From: Thuidium tamariscinum
Taxonomy: Eukaryota > Streptophyta > Bryopsida > Hypnales > Thuidiaceae
Assembly (NCBI GenBank): GCA_947034885.2
Contig: OZ019759.1
Span: 15,564,501-15,628,500 of the forward strand
Reading direction: 5' to 3'
DNA length: 64,000 nt
In this document: in pieces, positions 38,293 to 50,172 of the stretch
Layout: every line of letters begins with the position of its first letter
Position numbering within the stretch: position 1 is the first letter of the stretch
Position numbers and translations under genes: made by a program
Notes under the pieces: model-generated
Seen by the model: the letters and a program-made list of their open reading frames with translations, nothing else
The model's database searches: none
What the model was told of the DNA's origin: nothing

Positions 38293-39084
38293 GTTTCCAG
38301 AAATGGATCCGGTCTTCCGTTCCTGATCATCCGTTCCCGTTCTCATCCGATCGGTCCAAGTCCGGAAATCATCCGTTCCGTTCTGGGACTTAATCCGGAT
38401 AGAATCCGTTCTGTAGGGTCCGGAATTTTTCCGTTCCGGTATTCTGTCGTAATAAACCAGAATTATTCTACCACCGGTCTCTACAACATTATCTGGTACT
38501 ACTTCTGGATCTTACCCATTCCCTGAACAAATCCGGTTGCTAAATTTTCCACTTTCCGCTCCATACTGACTTTAAATGGAAAGATCAAAAATATGTCTTG
38601 CCACAAAAGCATTACCTCGATCGAAGGCCTCCATCACTTGACGATGCACCTCATGGTGCTCATCCAATGGAATATCATCTACAGCATCTGTTCCACCATG
38701 GACGTCGTTACTTTCGAGAGGCTGAGTTCCCACTGTAGGTGCTTCGCTAAGAGGATCATCAACCACAATGTCATTGTCATATGCATCATCTTCCACCCAA
38801 ATTCCGCGTACTGGATAACCATCAGTGGGGTCACCTCCAATCATGGACTTCATTAGGAAGGAATCTCTACCAACAACTGCATGGTGTTTCCTGATGATGT
38901 CGATAGTTTTCCGTCGTCCACCATGGCAATTACGACAAGGGCATCTGAAAACTCGAACATCTTGCTCCGTAGCCACTCGCAGCTCGGTTTGCAAAATCAT
39001 ATCCCCCACAAGAATGTGCCGTAATGCTTGTCCATCTGTACTGAAGCGTATATGTGCACGTTGGTGTGGAACGGTTGAAGTCAT

Positions 39085-42000
39085 GTATGCCTACTGACGG
39101 TGAAACATAGTTTTGTCTTCTGTGCGCATAGAAAACACTGTGCACTGCTTCCTTCAATTCCTGCACACAGTAAGCCATGACAAGCACTAATTGAACAAAT
39201 GAAGTTCATATCTTTGAATGCCAATGTGCTTTCCATGTCAAACACAATCCTTACGAACTACTTCCTTATAAATGAGCATGAAAAGTCAATCCTTAGTGAG
39301 GGCACCTAGAACTACAGTTTCGACAGTTGACATAGAAGTGCGTCATATAGGGCCCCTCAATCAGAGTGTGCATGCTCTAAAACTATGGAAGGGGCCATCT
39401 CGGAACGCTAGAGAGAAGCATGTTCAAATTCATGTTCCACAAACTGATACGGTGCTTACTCCACAATGACATGTGCGTGCCGGTTTATCTTTCAGCTACC
39501 AAGCACATATGATGATGGTAGTGCCTATGGTGTAGGAAATTCTTCAGTTGCCTCTACACATGTTTGGATACTATTTCTCTAGTACTAGTGACATACTTTT
39601 GAAAATCAATAAGAAATGAAGCCATCAAGGTTTTGAATATTAAGTTAAGAGTTTGAAACCATTGACTCAGTTGTACAGTACCTTCATAATAGATGTGACT
39701 CAACATTGAAGGAAGAAAATCTTGTACAACATGTACAAGTCATTAATTTTGTCCCCCTTCGTTTGGAAAGTCACTAAACATGATTTGTATCATAAACATT
39801 CAAGACAAGAAACAGTTTTCTGGGTCTTGCCAAATTAGATGCTCTGCAAAGTGCACACATTGCAAGCATGACAGAAGCTCGCTTTCATGTTCCATTCGAA
39901 GTTTCTTTGATAGTACTTCTGACTTTAGAGGCATGTGTTTTTACAAGAGACAACAATTGTTTTGTACCACATGAAATAATCCCTCAGTATGCACCTTTCA
40001 TATGAAAATGATATGCAATACTGAGTGTCCCCTTTATGAATTCAATTCATCTAGTATTGTGAACTTCATGATATACACAGTCCCGGGTAGGCAACTACTA
40101 TGATAATAAAATTTATTTACAAAAACTTCAAATGCATAATAAGTTACTCTAAGTGTTTAGGATTATAAAATAAAAACTTTGTTGTGAAGGTGCTTTTAAA
40201 GACAAATTCAATGATGTAACATTTAATGAAAATAGAAATGTATTATGTAAGTTATGACCAATCGTAAGCACATCATAAGTGAAATCAGAAATATAGGTAT
40301 GCTCGTCTACAGGGTAGGCCATCATTTCAAATTATTAATAATCATAAAATAAATTTTATTTCTTGATTTAGAAGAATATAGATGTTATAGTATTTTATAT
40401 GAGACAATAGTTGAGTTACATGTATGTTTTTACTTTAAATATGATACCTTATCATATAAAATTTGAATTATTATATGATATCACCCTAGGCTTAGTCAAA
40501 GAATTCACTTATTATTATTAGGGTAATTAGCTCAAAAATGGATTTTTGATCCAAGCACCCCTGCACATTATTGTAGAGTTGCTTACCCGGGTCCCTAGTG
40601 CATGAACATTGCAAGGGAAGTTTTTAACTCCGTTGAGAAGAACTCAATGGAGGACGTGAATTGACAGCACTCTCGACTCTCGATGGCTCCTCTCGGCTTC
40701 ACATATGAAGACGCTGTACAACTGTTCCATTGACTTGTGATGAACTCCACCGTACTCCGTGAATATGTGAAATTTTGCTAAAGCCTGTAGTGAACATGCT
40801 AGCCTTTTCATGTCAAAGTCATGAAGTAAGTGAATCACTGCCTATCACAGCCTGAACCTAAAATCACATCTGAAGATTCCAGGTGTATGAGAGAATCATT
40901 CACCTCATGAAGGGGAGCCCAGGACGATGGCTTCGTCATGGACGCATTGAATTTCAACTTGGACATGTAGAGGACTGAGTTGGTGACCTAAGTGGAATGA
41001 ATTACACATCGGTCACGGGCCTTTCTTGAGCGACAGTCTCATTCAAGCTTCAACTGGAACCTTACAGTTACTCACAGTGCTCGACACATGGAGGTGAAGC
41101 ACCAGTACATTTAAGCGAATAGAGAATTGCTTAGAAATTCTTCTCGAACAGACCGAACCCAAACAAAGAAATGGAAGCAAGCACATTGCCAAAGGGATTG
41201 CAGAGTCGGGCAGGATGAAACAAGGGCACTGAATGAACTGACAAACGACTTCCCTATTTCGTTTGCCAGGTCCATACAACAAATCAAGCAATCCCATTAC
41301 TGCTAATTCATAGAAGGATGCGGCTTTTTTGTTTCTGATGAAGGTGAGGAAACCTCACTGGGAGTAGTCTGGTACAACGCAATGCAAGTGGGTCTTCGAC
41401 TATCTACCCTAGAATGAGGTCGAACACTACCATTCCTGTATTGGACTAGTACTGCTCCGATCCTACCAAGCAGAGTACGGTAATTGCAGAAGATGAAGAA
41501 CCAGGTTAAGCTTCTACACAGTGTACTTAAACGAGGAAGTTCTGGCATTTTAGAAGTTGCTGAATTGGAGTGACGGTGGAGTTCCACTTCCCCACCAGTC
41601 TACTTCACTGGGAGTGCATCCTTACTTCGCAGAAGCGAAATTGAAGCAAGTCTTCCCTGAAGCTAAAGCGCTCTATATTCAGCTTTCAAGACAACGTTGA
41701 AGCTGATGACTCTATGTCACTGCCACAAGTGGCCATGTCCGCAAACACTAGGTTATAAAGCCAATTATCATAGTCCTTTTCCCAAGCGTCAAAGGAAAAA
41801 ACACCATTGTAGAACCAAGACATGCAATACAAGTTGTTACTGTAAACGTCATTCAAGCTGTTGGGCAAGAAATTTTTGGTGCGCATAAAACCTAAGTTGT
41901 ACCAAGACATGTATTCCATGTAATGAAAGAGGAGGTTCTGTAAGTACCGATCATGAGCATCCTCGTACACTTGTAAGTCATAATAAGAGGGCAGGTGATC

Positions 42001-44414
42001 GTCCTCTCCATTGCTCGTCGGATCCATGTCCAGCACTGTCTCTGGATTCCAGTAGCTTCTTCGAAGGCAGTCTTTCGATAGCTTGGACTACGGCGTTCCC
42101 ACTATTTGGTTCGGTATTGTTCCCTGCAGTCTTCAACAAGAACACAGACAGTGGACACTTGCTCTGTGTATAGCAGACAGGATCATGAAAATGAGGTGAA
42201 GCAGTGACGAGTTACCAGATCGGAGGAGCCTCAACTAACCTCCCTGTCGTCGGTGCAAGAGAAGTTGGACGCATCCAGTGTTGAGTAGTCCCCAACTGCA
42301 ATGACATGGAGCACATTCAGTTTGCCAAGTTTGAAATCAGGATTCAGGTCGATTGATGAAGTGCCACAGAATAAGAGCGGAAGAAATTGAAAGGTATACA
42401 GACGTTCAATATGGCGGAGGGTTGGGAATTCCGTAGTCAGTGAAGCAGTTTCATAGTGTTATACCCAAGTCTTCAGACTTATGTCCCGCCATGATTCCTC
42501 ATCAGAAAGAGAGGAAGTTGCAGTAGGCTATTGTTGTAGCTGTGGAAATTTTCCATGGCAGACTGGAATTGGAGAGATACAGAGCTGCGGCTATGCCAAA
42601 TGGGAAGAGATTACTTTGACGACCTCAGTTTCCTTTGTGAAATGAAAATCCTGATCAAGACGAATGTCAGACCGGTGGCCTGATCAGTTGGGCACGTTCC
42701 TTGCGTAGGACGCGATAGCCGACAGAGCAATTCCTTACGCATCGGAAGGCTTTCCAAAAAATTCTCATGGTCCTTTACAGTGGACTACAGGGCACTACCG
42801 TGCTTCACTATTCACGATCGTCTGTTACTTTTACCGAGGTTCCTGATTGCACTATTCAGAATAGAAGACGGAGCTCCTGAATTGTAGGACTACTTCTCTC
42901 GCGTCTGCAGCGACGTATACCACTGCGGTGCTAATATAGTGGTGGCACTGAAGCCTAGGTGAACGGCGTTGTCCGTTGATGCTGACGTCATTGCCACGCC
43001 ACGTGTCAGACGCCGGAGCGCCAGCGACCTTGGTGAAGCCCACTGTCTCGCCACTGCGTAGTTAGTGCGTAAACCCTAACTATTGCAAAGGTTTTGTTTT
43101 TACAATGGGGCAAAGAAGGAGTCATGGAGGTCCGCAGTGTTACTGTGAGTGAGTGTGCACAAGTCCAAGCCTCTCAGGAATTGCCAGGATCGGAAGCAAG
43201 CGACACAGACATCAGTGAGGAAGGAGTCAGTCTTTTCCAGTATTTCGTCACGCACCTAGCTTTGGAAGCAACGAACGCCTCAAAAAGGACAGACTGTTGC
43301 AGTCGCGAATTGCTAATGACAAGTCGGCGCATGGGATTGCGGTCACAAGATGGCACGGAAGCAAGTGCCACTCCAGTTGAGTTTTCAGGAAGAAGCGGAG
43401 CAGGAGAGACACCGCCAACAATAGGTCGTGAACTTCCGGTACGTATCAGGCATTGAATGATCAGCAGTCTTTGCCAATGCCACGTTGCCATGCTGGTCCT
43501 ACGTTCCTTTTGGGACTACACATTCCATAGTGCTGTAACATATGCATTACACCCATGGATGTGATGACATGATGTTGAGCAAGTGGATTTGGCGTCACGG
43601 ACATGGGTTAGAAGGTGGGAGTAGCATGCGCTGTGAACGGTCTTAGGTTTTTTAGGTAAATACATGCTTCCATGACGGCTATATGAAGAAGGAGGTACTG
43701 TTTTCATCCTCCTCTGTCATCACTTAATCACAGACTAGCGTGTCTTGACGATTTCGGTAACAAGGAGTGTCGCGCACCACATTGGCATTTGGAGCAGTCG
43801 TTGTGAATTGCATTTCGGAACTCTACTTGTGAGGCCTGTAACGCTACTACTGTAGTCATGCATTCTTAATATAGAACGCAGCTTGTTGGAATTTTTTGGG
43901 TAACTGTCATTCGTTTGTGGTCACAATTCGCGTGAATTTGAATGGTCTGTTTGACTTGCGTGGAGTGCTGCTCCAGTATTGGTACCTAGAGTGGAACATG
44001 AATGTACAACGTGTGAGGAAGAAGTAGTGTCCGATCGTTTTCAATTTGCTAAATCCAACTCACAAGGAATTCACGTTTGCTTGAACACTTGTGCTAACTG
44101 ATCATGGGGAAGAGTTCGATCTGTTTTCAGGCTAGTCATTGCTTCGTAAAGCAGGAAATTCAGTGAACCTCGTTGTAGTCGTTCATGGCTGTTGTCAAGT
44201 GCATCGTCGGTTGTGGTCACGTACAGTGCACTGTCAACGCTGGAAAATGGAAGACGCATCTGTAAATTGGTAGTGAGAGTGCTGTCCGTGGCAAGTCATG
44301 AGAGCTTTTCATGTTTCAGACCTGCATGTAGTGAACTGCATGAACTAAGTCCTCTGTCACCACTTTGCAGAAGAGGTGCGAGTGTTTTGTTCAGTGGCCT
44401 CATCCCGACTCAGA
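39085..44414. other. CACTA interior between the divergent transposase genes
   Basis: No domain-bearing ORF. The 116-codon minus ORF at 42036-41686 is Tyr/Asp-rich and unrecognised. The divergent 5' ends of TNP2 and the TnpA-like gene imply promoters somewhere in this stretch. I could not single out TATA boxes. Confidence 0.45.
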
Positions 44415-47163
44415 ATGGGTGGATCAGCAGCGAAATCGATGAAGAAGAGGACTGTCATGTCCAGGACGGAGGGAGGAGCCGACAAGGGAAATCGTCGTGA
44501 GGAGGAGATGCAAGTGCGCTCAGATGTTGAGAGGAGAAGTAAAGTAGCACATGACCGGCCAACATCAGGCTTGGGCAAAGGGAAGGTCAAATTGCGTCAG
44601 TAGACACCTCCACCGAAGAAAATGAAGCCGTTACATCGTGGCCGTTCCGATTCAGACTCCTACGAAGATGCTGAGGATGATCGTGACTGGAGGTGAGTTC
44701 TCTGAAGTTGTTTGCAGTGCAAGACCTCGGGACACTCGAACTGGGTCGTTTTGTACTTGTGGTGTGTGTGTGTTGAACATGTTGGGCAAATCAAGTCTGT
44801 TTGACGTCTATGTCAATAGAGTTGTACAACGCAGATGCCCCATGAGGTCGAAGTGGATATAGGCAGGTGTTGGTAGATGTGAAGCTAGTAGGGCTCAAGT
44901 AGTTATAAAAAGAACAGAAAGGAGAAGACAAATACTTGCTACCCATGTCGCTGAAGTTGCCCAAATGAAGCACTGAGCCCGAGGTAGCACGTATTGTGAA
45001 GAACCCCCGTTCATACGGTCGTAGTGGTCTTGCATGTTCATTCTGACTTGTAACTGCCTGGCGACTTACCGACTTTGTTGGAGAGTGCTTCATACGGCAT
45101 GGCATGAGCATGCTACAGTCAGTGGGAGGACGATGTACAATTTAGTGATGGCGGGGTTCTGTACTCCATTGAAGCCGCGAAAATGTTGTACACTCCTGTG
45201 TCCAATTGAACTTTTCTACTCTGACCCCTCATCTTATCATTGCATGTATAGTGACGTAACGAAGTCAGTATTTACGAAAGAAATGTTACTCACTCGTGCA
45301 TGCAGTGAAACATGTGGCACTGCAGTTTGAAGTGAACATCCCCGAGACTTTTTCCAGAAGCATGTACATGTACTGACCGTTGATTCCTACCATGTTGTTT
45401 GGTCTGAAGCGCTGGAGAGGACTTGGATGGAGATTACAACGCCTCAGAAGGCAGTGACGGAAGTGGGTCGGACTCAGACCCCATGCCACGAAGCCACGAA
45501 GGTCGAGGTACAGTCCTCAAAAAACCCGTCACTCTTGACATCAATGGCTTGCCGTGGGGCAACATGAAGGAGTGTTTGGCAGATGATATTAAGAAATATG
45601 CGAAGAGTTTGGATCCCACTGCGAATTGGGAGTCGCAGCCATCACCGTTGAGATCTCAGCTCTTCAAGCGCTTATACAAGGGTCAGCTGTCCTATACCCA
45701 GAATTTGTACTCCCTCTATGATTACTGAACGTTTGAAGTGTAGTACTGGGACTTTGTCAAGAAGTATTCCCATCGTACTGTGCCATGTTCATAGAATTGT
45801 ACTGTATAATAAACACTCTACTTGTACAATGCCTTGTATGGTCACATGAGTTGTTGAACTAGTGTGCAGTGTTATGAGATGTGAGAACGCTCGTAATCTA
45901 ATGGTTCATCGGTGTGTATTCATGCAGACTGGGACATGTTGGGTCAGTCGTTCAGGCTTAGCGAGAAGTGGGTTGGGCCAATATGCATGAAGGTCTTGAT
46001 CACCACTCGCTGGAGATTGAACACCTTAATAGACGCTGGACAGTTGAAGCCGGTAGATGTGACTCAGGAGCAGTGGAATCTGCTTGTTCGTAGACGTTCG
46101 ACGTAGGATTCCCAGATTCTATCGGAGCACATGAGGTCAATTTCGCAGGGGAAGGGCTCGAAGTTGGCCCAGTTAAAAGCGATCGAGAAAGATGCAATCG
46201 TCAAACTGGTAAGATGTTGTGAAGAAGTCGTTTTTTGAAAGACAAAGTGCTGTGAATCATGAGCGTCATGATAGTTTCTGGTAGGAGCCTGAACTCACAT
46301 TTCAGAGCGTGTGTGCTGTGTGACGGAAGTGGTAGGCACATGATCTGAGCGTTCTCAATCCACGAATTGAAAGAGTGAGTACTGTGAACTTAGCGTTGCA
46401 GTTGTATATATTAGCCCCATTCAAGAACCAGTTCACAGTAATTGTTTCATCTTGTCATGCATTGCAGACTTTGCAGCACAATCATAAGCCTTATCAAACT
46501 GAAATCACAGACGAAGTAGCACGTGAGTACACACGACAGCAGCTCGAGAAAAGAAAGGCAGCACTTCAGAAGGGCTGTGACATGGATGACGTGCGTACTC
46601 GTGTTCTCGACATGGAAGATCTCGTTTCAAGGCTGGAAGAGAAAATTTTGACCTCGCAGTTCCGAACGAAAGAAATGTTCAAGGCTTTGCTGGCATCGAA
46701 GATTGCATCGGTACGTCAAGAACGTCGGAGTGGCAGCCCGATTCTGAGGTCTCCTGAGGTTACGGAGCACGCAGGTCAGTGCAGCGAGCAGAACACGCCG
46801 TCCCGACCGAACCCAGTGACCCTACAGAAAGCAGGCACGACGGGTGTGGCCGACTCCACAGAAGAGCAGGTCGGCGACGGTGGCGGTTCAGTTCGAAAAG
46901 CAGGCGGGTCGGATCCACAGGTCGAAGAATTTTTGAAGACGCTCTTGCAAGATCCGGATGAAGGTCTGGACTTGCCTGTCGTAGCGATTTCACCAAACAC
47001 AGTTATCGTCAACGATGAAGGCGATGACATGCAGAATGAAGTGGTGCACCAGGTCATGCCGGAATCGGGAGACCGTGAAGTGTTGGCATCGCCGGGCGGA
47101 AAAATGACAACCACGTCATTGTCACAGGCAGTGAGTGCCAAGTTATTGAGGATGTACAGATGA
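44415..47163 (+). pseudogene. TnpA-like / Transposase_24 (Ptta/En/Spm) gene, four exons with two stops
   Basis: Exons: 44415-44692 (ATG, basic Ser/Arg-rich start), 45410-45681, 45928-46208 and 46468-47163 (TGA). Their lengths add up in phase (278+272 = 550, +281 = 831, +696 = 1527 = 509 codons) and all borders are GT-AG. Exons 2-3 carry the family's core: a short LDINGLPWGNM motif, then W-rich text (SEKWVGPICMKVLITTRWRL, TQEQWNLLVRR). The S-E-H-M-R...GKGSKLAQL part corresponds to the usual NR.K..HT.GS.SFA region. Exon 4 begins with a coiled coil (EYTRQQLEKRKAALQKG, LEDKI-like) and has an acidic, low-complexity tail. In-frame TAG codons at 44601-44603 and 46104-46106 break it. In En/Spm, TnpA binds subterminal repeats and helps TnpD; the same role is inferred here. 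Confidence 0.75.
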
Positions 47164-49713
47164 ATCCATGGAGGCAGGTCGTCATTCACAAGAGCGTTAT
47201 GGCACTCGAATATGGAGAATCTAGTATGACTGTGTCTGCTATCATACTTGAAGTCACTCTTTCTAGTCATTGCTCGTGAGTAGGAATGCAGTGACTGTTT
47301 TAGTAACCGTGTGCCGGAGAGTCGGTTATTTAATTCAGAAGTTTGGGCACTGAATGTAAGCAGCAGGAAGCCGCAGTGGAGCCCACGTCACGTCCACGAC
47401 GGGTGTTTGTGCAGTCGCAACTGACGAATGCACTGCCTCAAGGTGGATTGCCAAAGTCGACAAGAAGCACCAATGGAAAGGTTTGTTAACTTGTTGAGAG
47501 CAGGCAGTACTGTTCCTCTGAGAATTTGTATTGGAATAGTGATCATCTGTGTCTGGCAGGAGAATGTGGTTGCACATTTCAGTTGTACTCATTGAAGCAG
47601 TTCCATTAGTTTAGAGGAACTATAGCAGCACTTGGCCGAGGAAGGCAACAGTAGGGTCAGAGGTCCTGATGGATTGAATTGTCTGTGGTTGTAGGTCCCG
47701 AATGGGAAGAAAGCTGAGCCGTCGAAGAAGAAGTGACAGCAGAGGCTTCTCAAACAGACGGGTTAGTGAGTGTATCCTCATTTTTTGGGCATAAGCCAGT
47801 CACACTGCTCAGCGAAGTCTTGCTCCATGCACAGATTCTGTTCATGTATTGAGTGTGCTTCCTGACCAGTGCACGGAAGATCCGTTTGAGCGAACAATAG
47901 TCTTCATCGATTTCATGTTGCTTGTTTGTGCAGATGTGTAAACAAATGGGAGCTTCGAAACAATTCAAGCAAATTAACTGCCGTCTTGCTACTGTGGTTC
48001 TGCTTTGCTTTGCTGCAGGGAGTGCCATGACAGCGGTAACGAAGTCAATTTTGGGCAAGCCTGCATATAGTATGTCATATGCATGCACAAGCCTTTTTGT
48101 ATGTCCATGCGCGCTGTGAAAAAGAAGGTGCTGAACCGCTCATGTACGACTTGTAGGTGCTGAGTTCGACCTATGAACAAAGTATCGCGAGGCTAGTAAA
48201 ACAAAAAAAAAATTCTGTTTACTTCATTTACCACGTTGGATTCTGAAGGGTGCATCCCTTTATGTGTGTGGGAGAGGTTCTTAATGTAAAAAGTGCCAAG
48301 GAAAGCACAGCTTGTACAGAACAACATTGTTTTCTCAACAGTCTCACCGGTGCCTGCTGTATTCATAGGAGTCTGTGATTGTAAGTAACTGTGAATTACC
48401 TGCACTGATTCACTACAGTTATGCCTGAACCGGAAGGCAGTCTGCTTTTCATTTGAGTATGCTTCCATGTGTCAAAGTATTGGAGCATAGCCCAAGAAGA
48501 CTTCTTTTCTAATACGCGTTGCATGTCCATGGGAAATGAAGTACCACCGCATCCAGTGAAAGAGAGCACGTCCTCCCCAGAGGTAGAAGACAATGTTTTT
48601 GTGAACAGGAGCAGTAGCACCTACGAAGCTCTGTCTGGTGTCCACGAAAACGTAAAACGTGCCACAGTTCGCAGAGAGGTGTCGTTACTGTAGACATTTC
48701 AGACGTGTTGTGAAGACGTCACAATTTAAGTGAAGTAGGCGTTCCTTCTATCAATCCATATTTCATAGAGCAGTGACCGTGAGCTTCTGAACAGTGCCAT
48801 GAAGTTTCGAGGATCACGGTCGACATGCTCCATGGATTGATGAGCATGTTTTCCATGTCTCCAAGAGTGTGCCACCGAAAACAAGAACCGGCCTCCAAGT
48901 TGCATGCCTCACGAGAAATAGTCATGAACAACGTCCAGGCGTTCAGGATTAATCGATTTACACAGAATTAGTGGTAAGATGTCCTCATGAGGAAGTCAAA
49001 GAAGTTAAACCACAGCACAGTATGCATTTGTCTCGCCATCCACATGAGCATTTATCAGCGAAATATCTTGAGGACCTGGCAGTACCAATGTTTACAGAAA
49101 CCAGCACTATGAACAGTCCACCACTATGTGTTCATTTTCCATGTAGAACGCAAGAAATTCAGACGACCTGAACAGAAGTGAGGTGCACAGTAGAGCAGTA
49201 AGCGCTTGTAGGACGCATAGGTTCTGTTTGAGAAGCCTGTCAGTGTTGACGAGGCAAGCATGAAAGCCACATTCCTGTTTTGTGAAGAAAACTTTACTGA
49301 AGTCGTGCTTGAATTAATCTGAACGGCAAAGCAGGCGCAGCGCCGAACAGCACTAGCTTCATGTGGAAGCCGGAACGCGCCGTTGAGCAGCTGCCACGTG
49401 AGTAGGAGGTCCCTTTTTTTTCCTTTTTCAGCTACTGTTGGAGGGGCAGGGCGGGCCAAAATTTTGAGACACGTGGCAGAATCTTTTTGCACAACGGTAG
49501 TGACGTGGCTTGGTCCAGCCTTGAAATCAAAACGGCTGTAAACATGTTGTTTGTCTTGTTGTTGTAGATTAACAGGCATGTTGGATGGCCGCTTCATTGA
49601 AATCAAGCCCTGTTTTCTACATGTCAGTTCAAAGGGATTTTGGGTGATATCGTTGTTCACAGAGCAAGATGTTTTTGCAATCACTAATTGAAGTTCTACC
49701 ATTTGTCACGAAG
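47164..49713. other. CACTA right subterminal region
   Basis: No domain-bearing ORF. The 74-codon plus ORF 48469-48693 and the minus ORF 49702-49124 are unrecognised. CACTA subterminal repeats would be expected here, but I did not find a clear reiterated motif by eye. Confidence 0.4.
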
Positions 49714-49733
49714 AACGATGGTTTCTTATAGTG
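49714..49733 (-). repeat. CACTA right terminal inverted repeat
   Basis: Reverse complement reads CACTATAAGAAACCATCGTT, the partner of 30185-30204. The GTA at 49734-49736 is the second copy of the target duplication. Confidence 0.92.
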
Positions 49734-50172
49734 GTAGGACAGAAAGAGAACTTGGCAACCAACTAAGAGGTTGGAGTCCTGAAACTTCCTTTCGATTGGC
49801 AATGGTTGCTTTCTTATTCCTCACTCCAACTCTATACTTACGTAAAAATGCTCCATAGGCAGCCCAATTGAGCTTCAAGCCTTTGCATTGACCAACCACT
49901 CCTCTACAAAATGTAAGATTAAGCTCTCTGTTCAAAATGTCATCCTCTCCCGTTATGCGCTTGTACAACACACGAATATCGTTGGCTTGTTTCGGGTCAA
50001 CATTTGCATTGTACAGCCATCCGTTTTTACTATGCTTTGGACCAAAAAAAGAGCAAATCTCTGCTACTGAGACATCATCTTCATTGAGAGACCGTATGTC
50101 TAAACCCTCGTTAATCAGACCCTCTCGTTCAGCCAAGCATTCAGCAATTGGAATCTCCAAAGAAGAAGCCAT
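49734..50172 (-). pseudogene. 5' part of the split coiled-coil/double-RING gene
   Basis: ATG at 50172 (MASSLEIPIAECLAE) opens a frame that runs to the CACTA insertion at 49733. Beyond it the frame would stop 3 codons into the transposon end. Removing the element and one GTA joins codon 146 to the Gln codon 147 made from 49734 plus 30181-30180. Frame stays open to 29114: 439+1068 = 1507 bp, exactly phase 1 as the donor there needs. Residues ~35-120 hold a block (CSFFGPKHSKNGW... TFCRGVVGQCKGLKLNWAAY) similar to the gene at 16.2-17.6 kb. An upstream exon ending at a GAG/gtaagg donor near 50279 would not join in frame, so it is probably 5' leader. Confidence 0.72.

Larger units (their letters stand above)
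35033..38585 (-). mobile_element. Nested insertion in TNP2 intron 1, one-ORF element
   Basis: Base composition changes abruptly between about 35.03 and 38.58 kb. The stretch is dense in 'atccgttcc'/'ggaacggat' words and higher in G+C than its surroundings. It lies between the TNP2 exon 1 donor (38615) and exon 2 acceptor (34984), so the transposase coding sequence was not cut. It holds one long minus-strand ORF with an upstream TATA box. A candidate 7-bp flanking duplication 'caaaaat' occurs at 35026-35032 and 38586-38592, but I found no convincing long terminal repeats or inverted termini. Class is undecided. A non-autonomous retroelement is the first guess because of the single gag-like or accessory ORF. 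Confidence 0.6.
31112..39084 (-). pseudogene. TNP2-type CACTA transposase (TnpD-like), five exons with premature stops
   Basis: Exons: 39084-38616 (ATG; FRCPCRNCHGG block of the Transpos_assoc region), 34983-33671, 33428-33081, 32786 to about 32210, and about 32004-31112. Junctions 1 to 3 match in phase (1, 0, 0) with GT-AG borders. Intron 1 is 3632 bp and holds the nested element; introns 2 and 3 are 242 and 294 bp. Exon 2 shows the TNP2 core (TLDGVNPFKLSNTNWSTWPV, LWTISDFPAYG). Exon 3 has LLDVMHCEKNLCENI (Transposase_21). Exon 4 has DUF4218 words (LEKEFPPTFLNVMTHLPVHL, GPMHCRWMYPIERYMK). Exon 5 has DUF4216 words (YGFTMANFNHMDGR, QQVFFSDDP). In-frame stops: TAG 34141-34139 (the family has Trp there), TGA 32291-32289, TGA 31981-31979, TGA 31918-31916. 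Expected length is about 1200 residues. The exon 4/5 junction is approximate. Confidence 0.88.
30185..49733 (-). mobile_element. CACTA (En/Spm) DNA transposon, 19.5 kb, with nested insertion
   Basis: The left end at 30185 begins CACTATAAGAAACC. The reverse complement of the right end (ending 49733) begins with the same 14 bases. Both ends are flanked by GTA (30182-30184 and 49734-49736), the 3-bp target duplication typical of CACTA elements. The interior carries a TNP2-type transposase on minus (39084-31112) and a TnpA/Transposase_24-like gene on plus (44415-47163). Their 5' ends face each other across about 5 kb. Intron 1 of TNP2 holds another inserted element (about 35.03-38.59 kb). Without that insertion the element is about 16 kb. 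Both transposase genes contain in-frame stops, so it is not autonomous as read. Strand is given as that of TNP2. Confidence 0.93.

Noticed and set aside
35033-38585. Complete LTR retrotransposon
   Set aside because: I could not find matching direct terminal repeats at the two edges or any pol domain. Only short similar words (tgactctaaag / tgactttaaatgg) occur.
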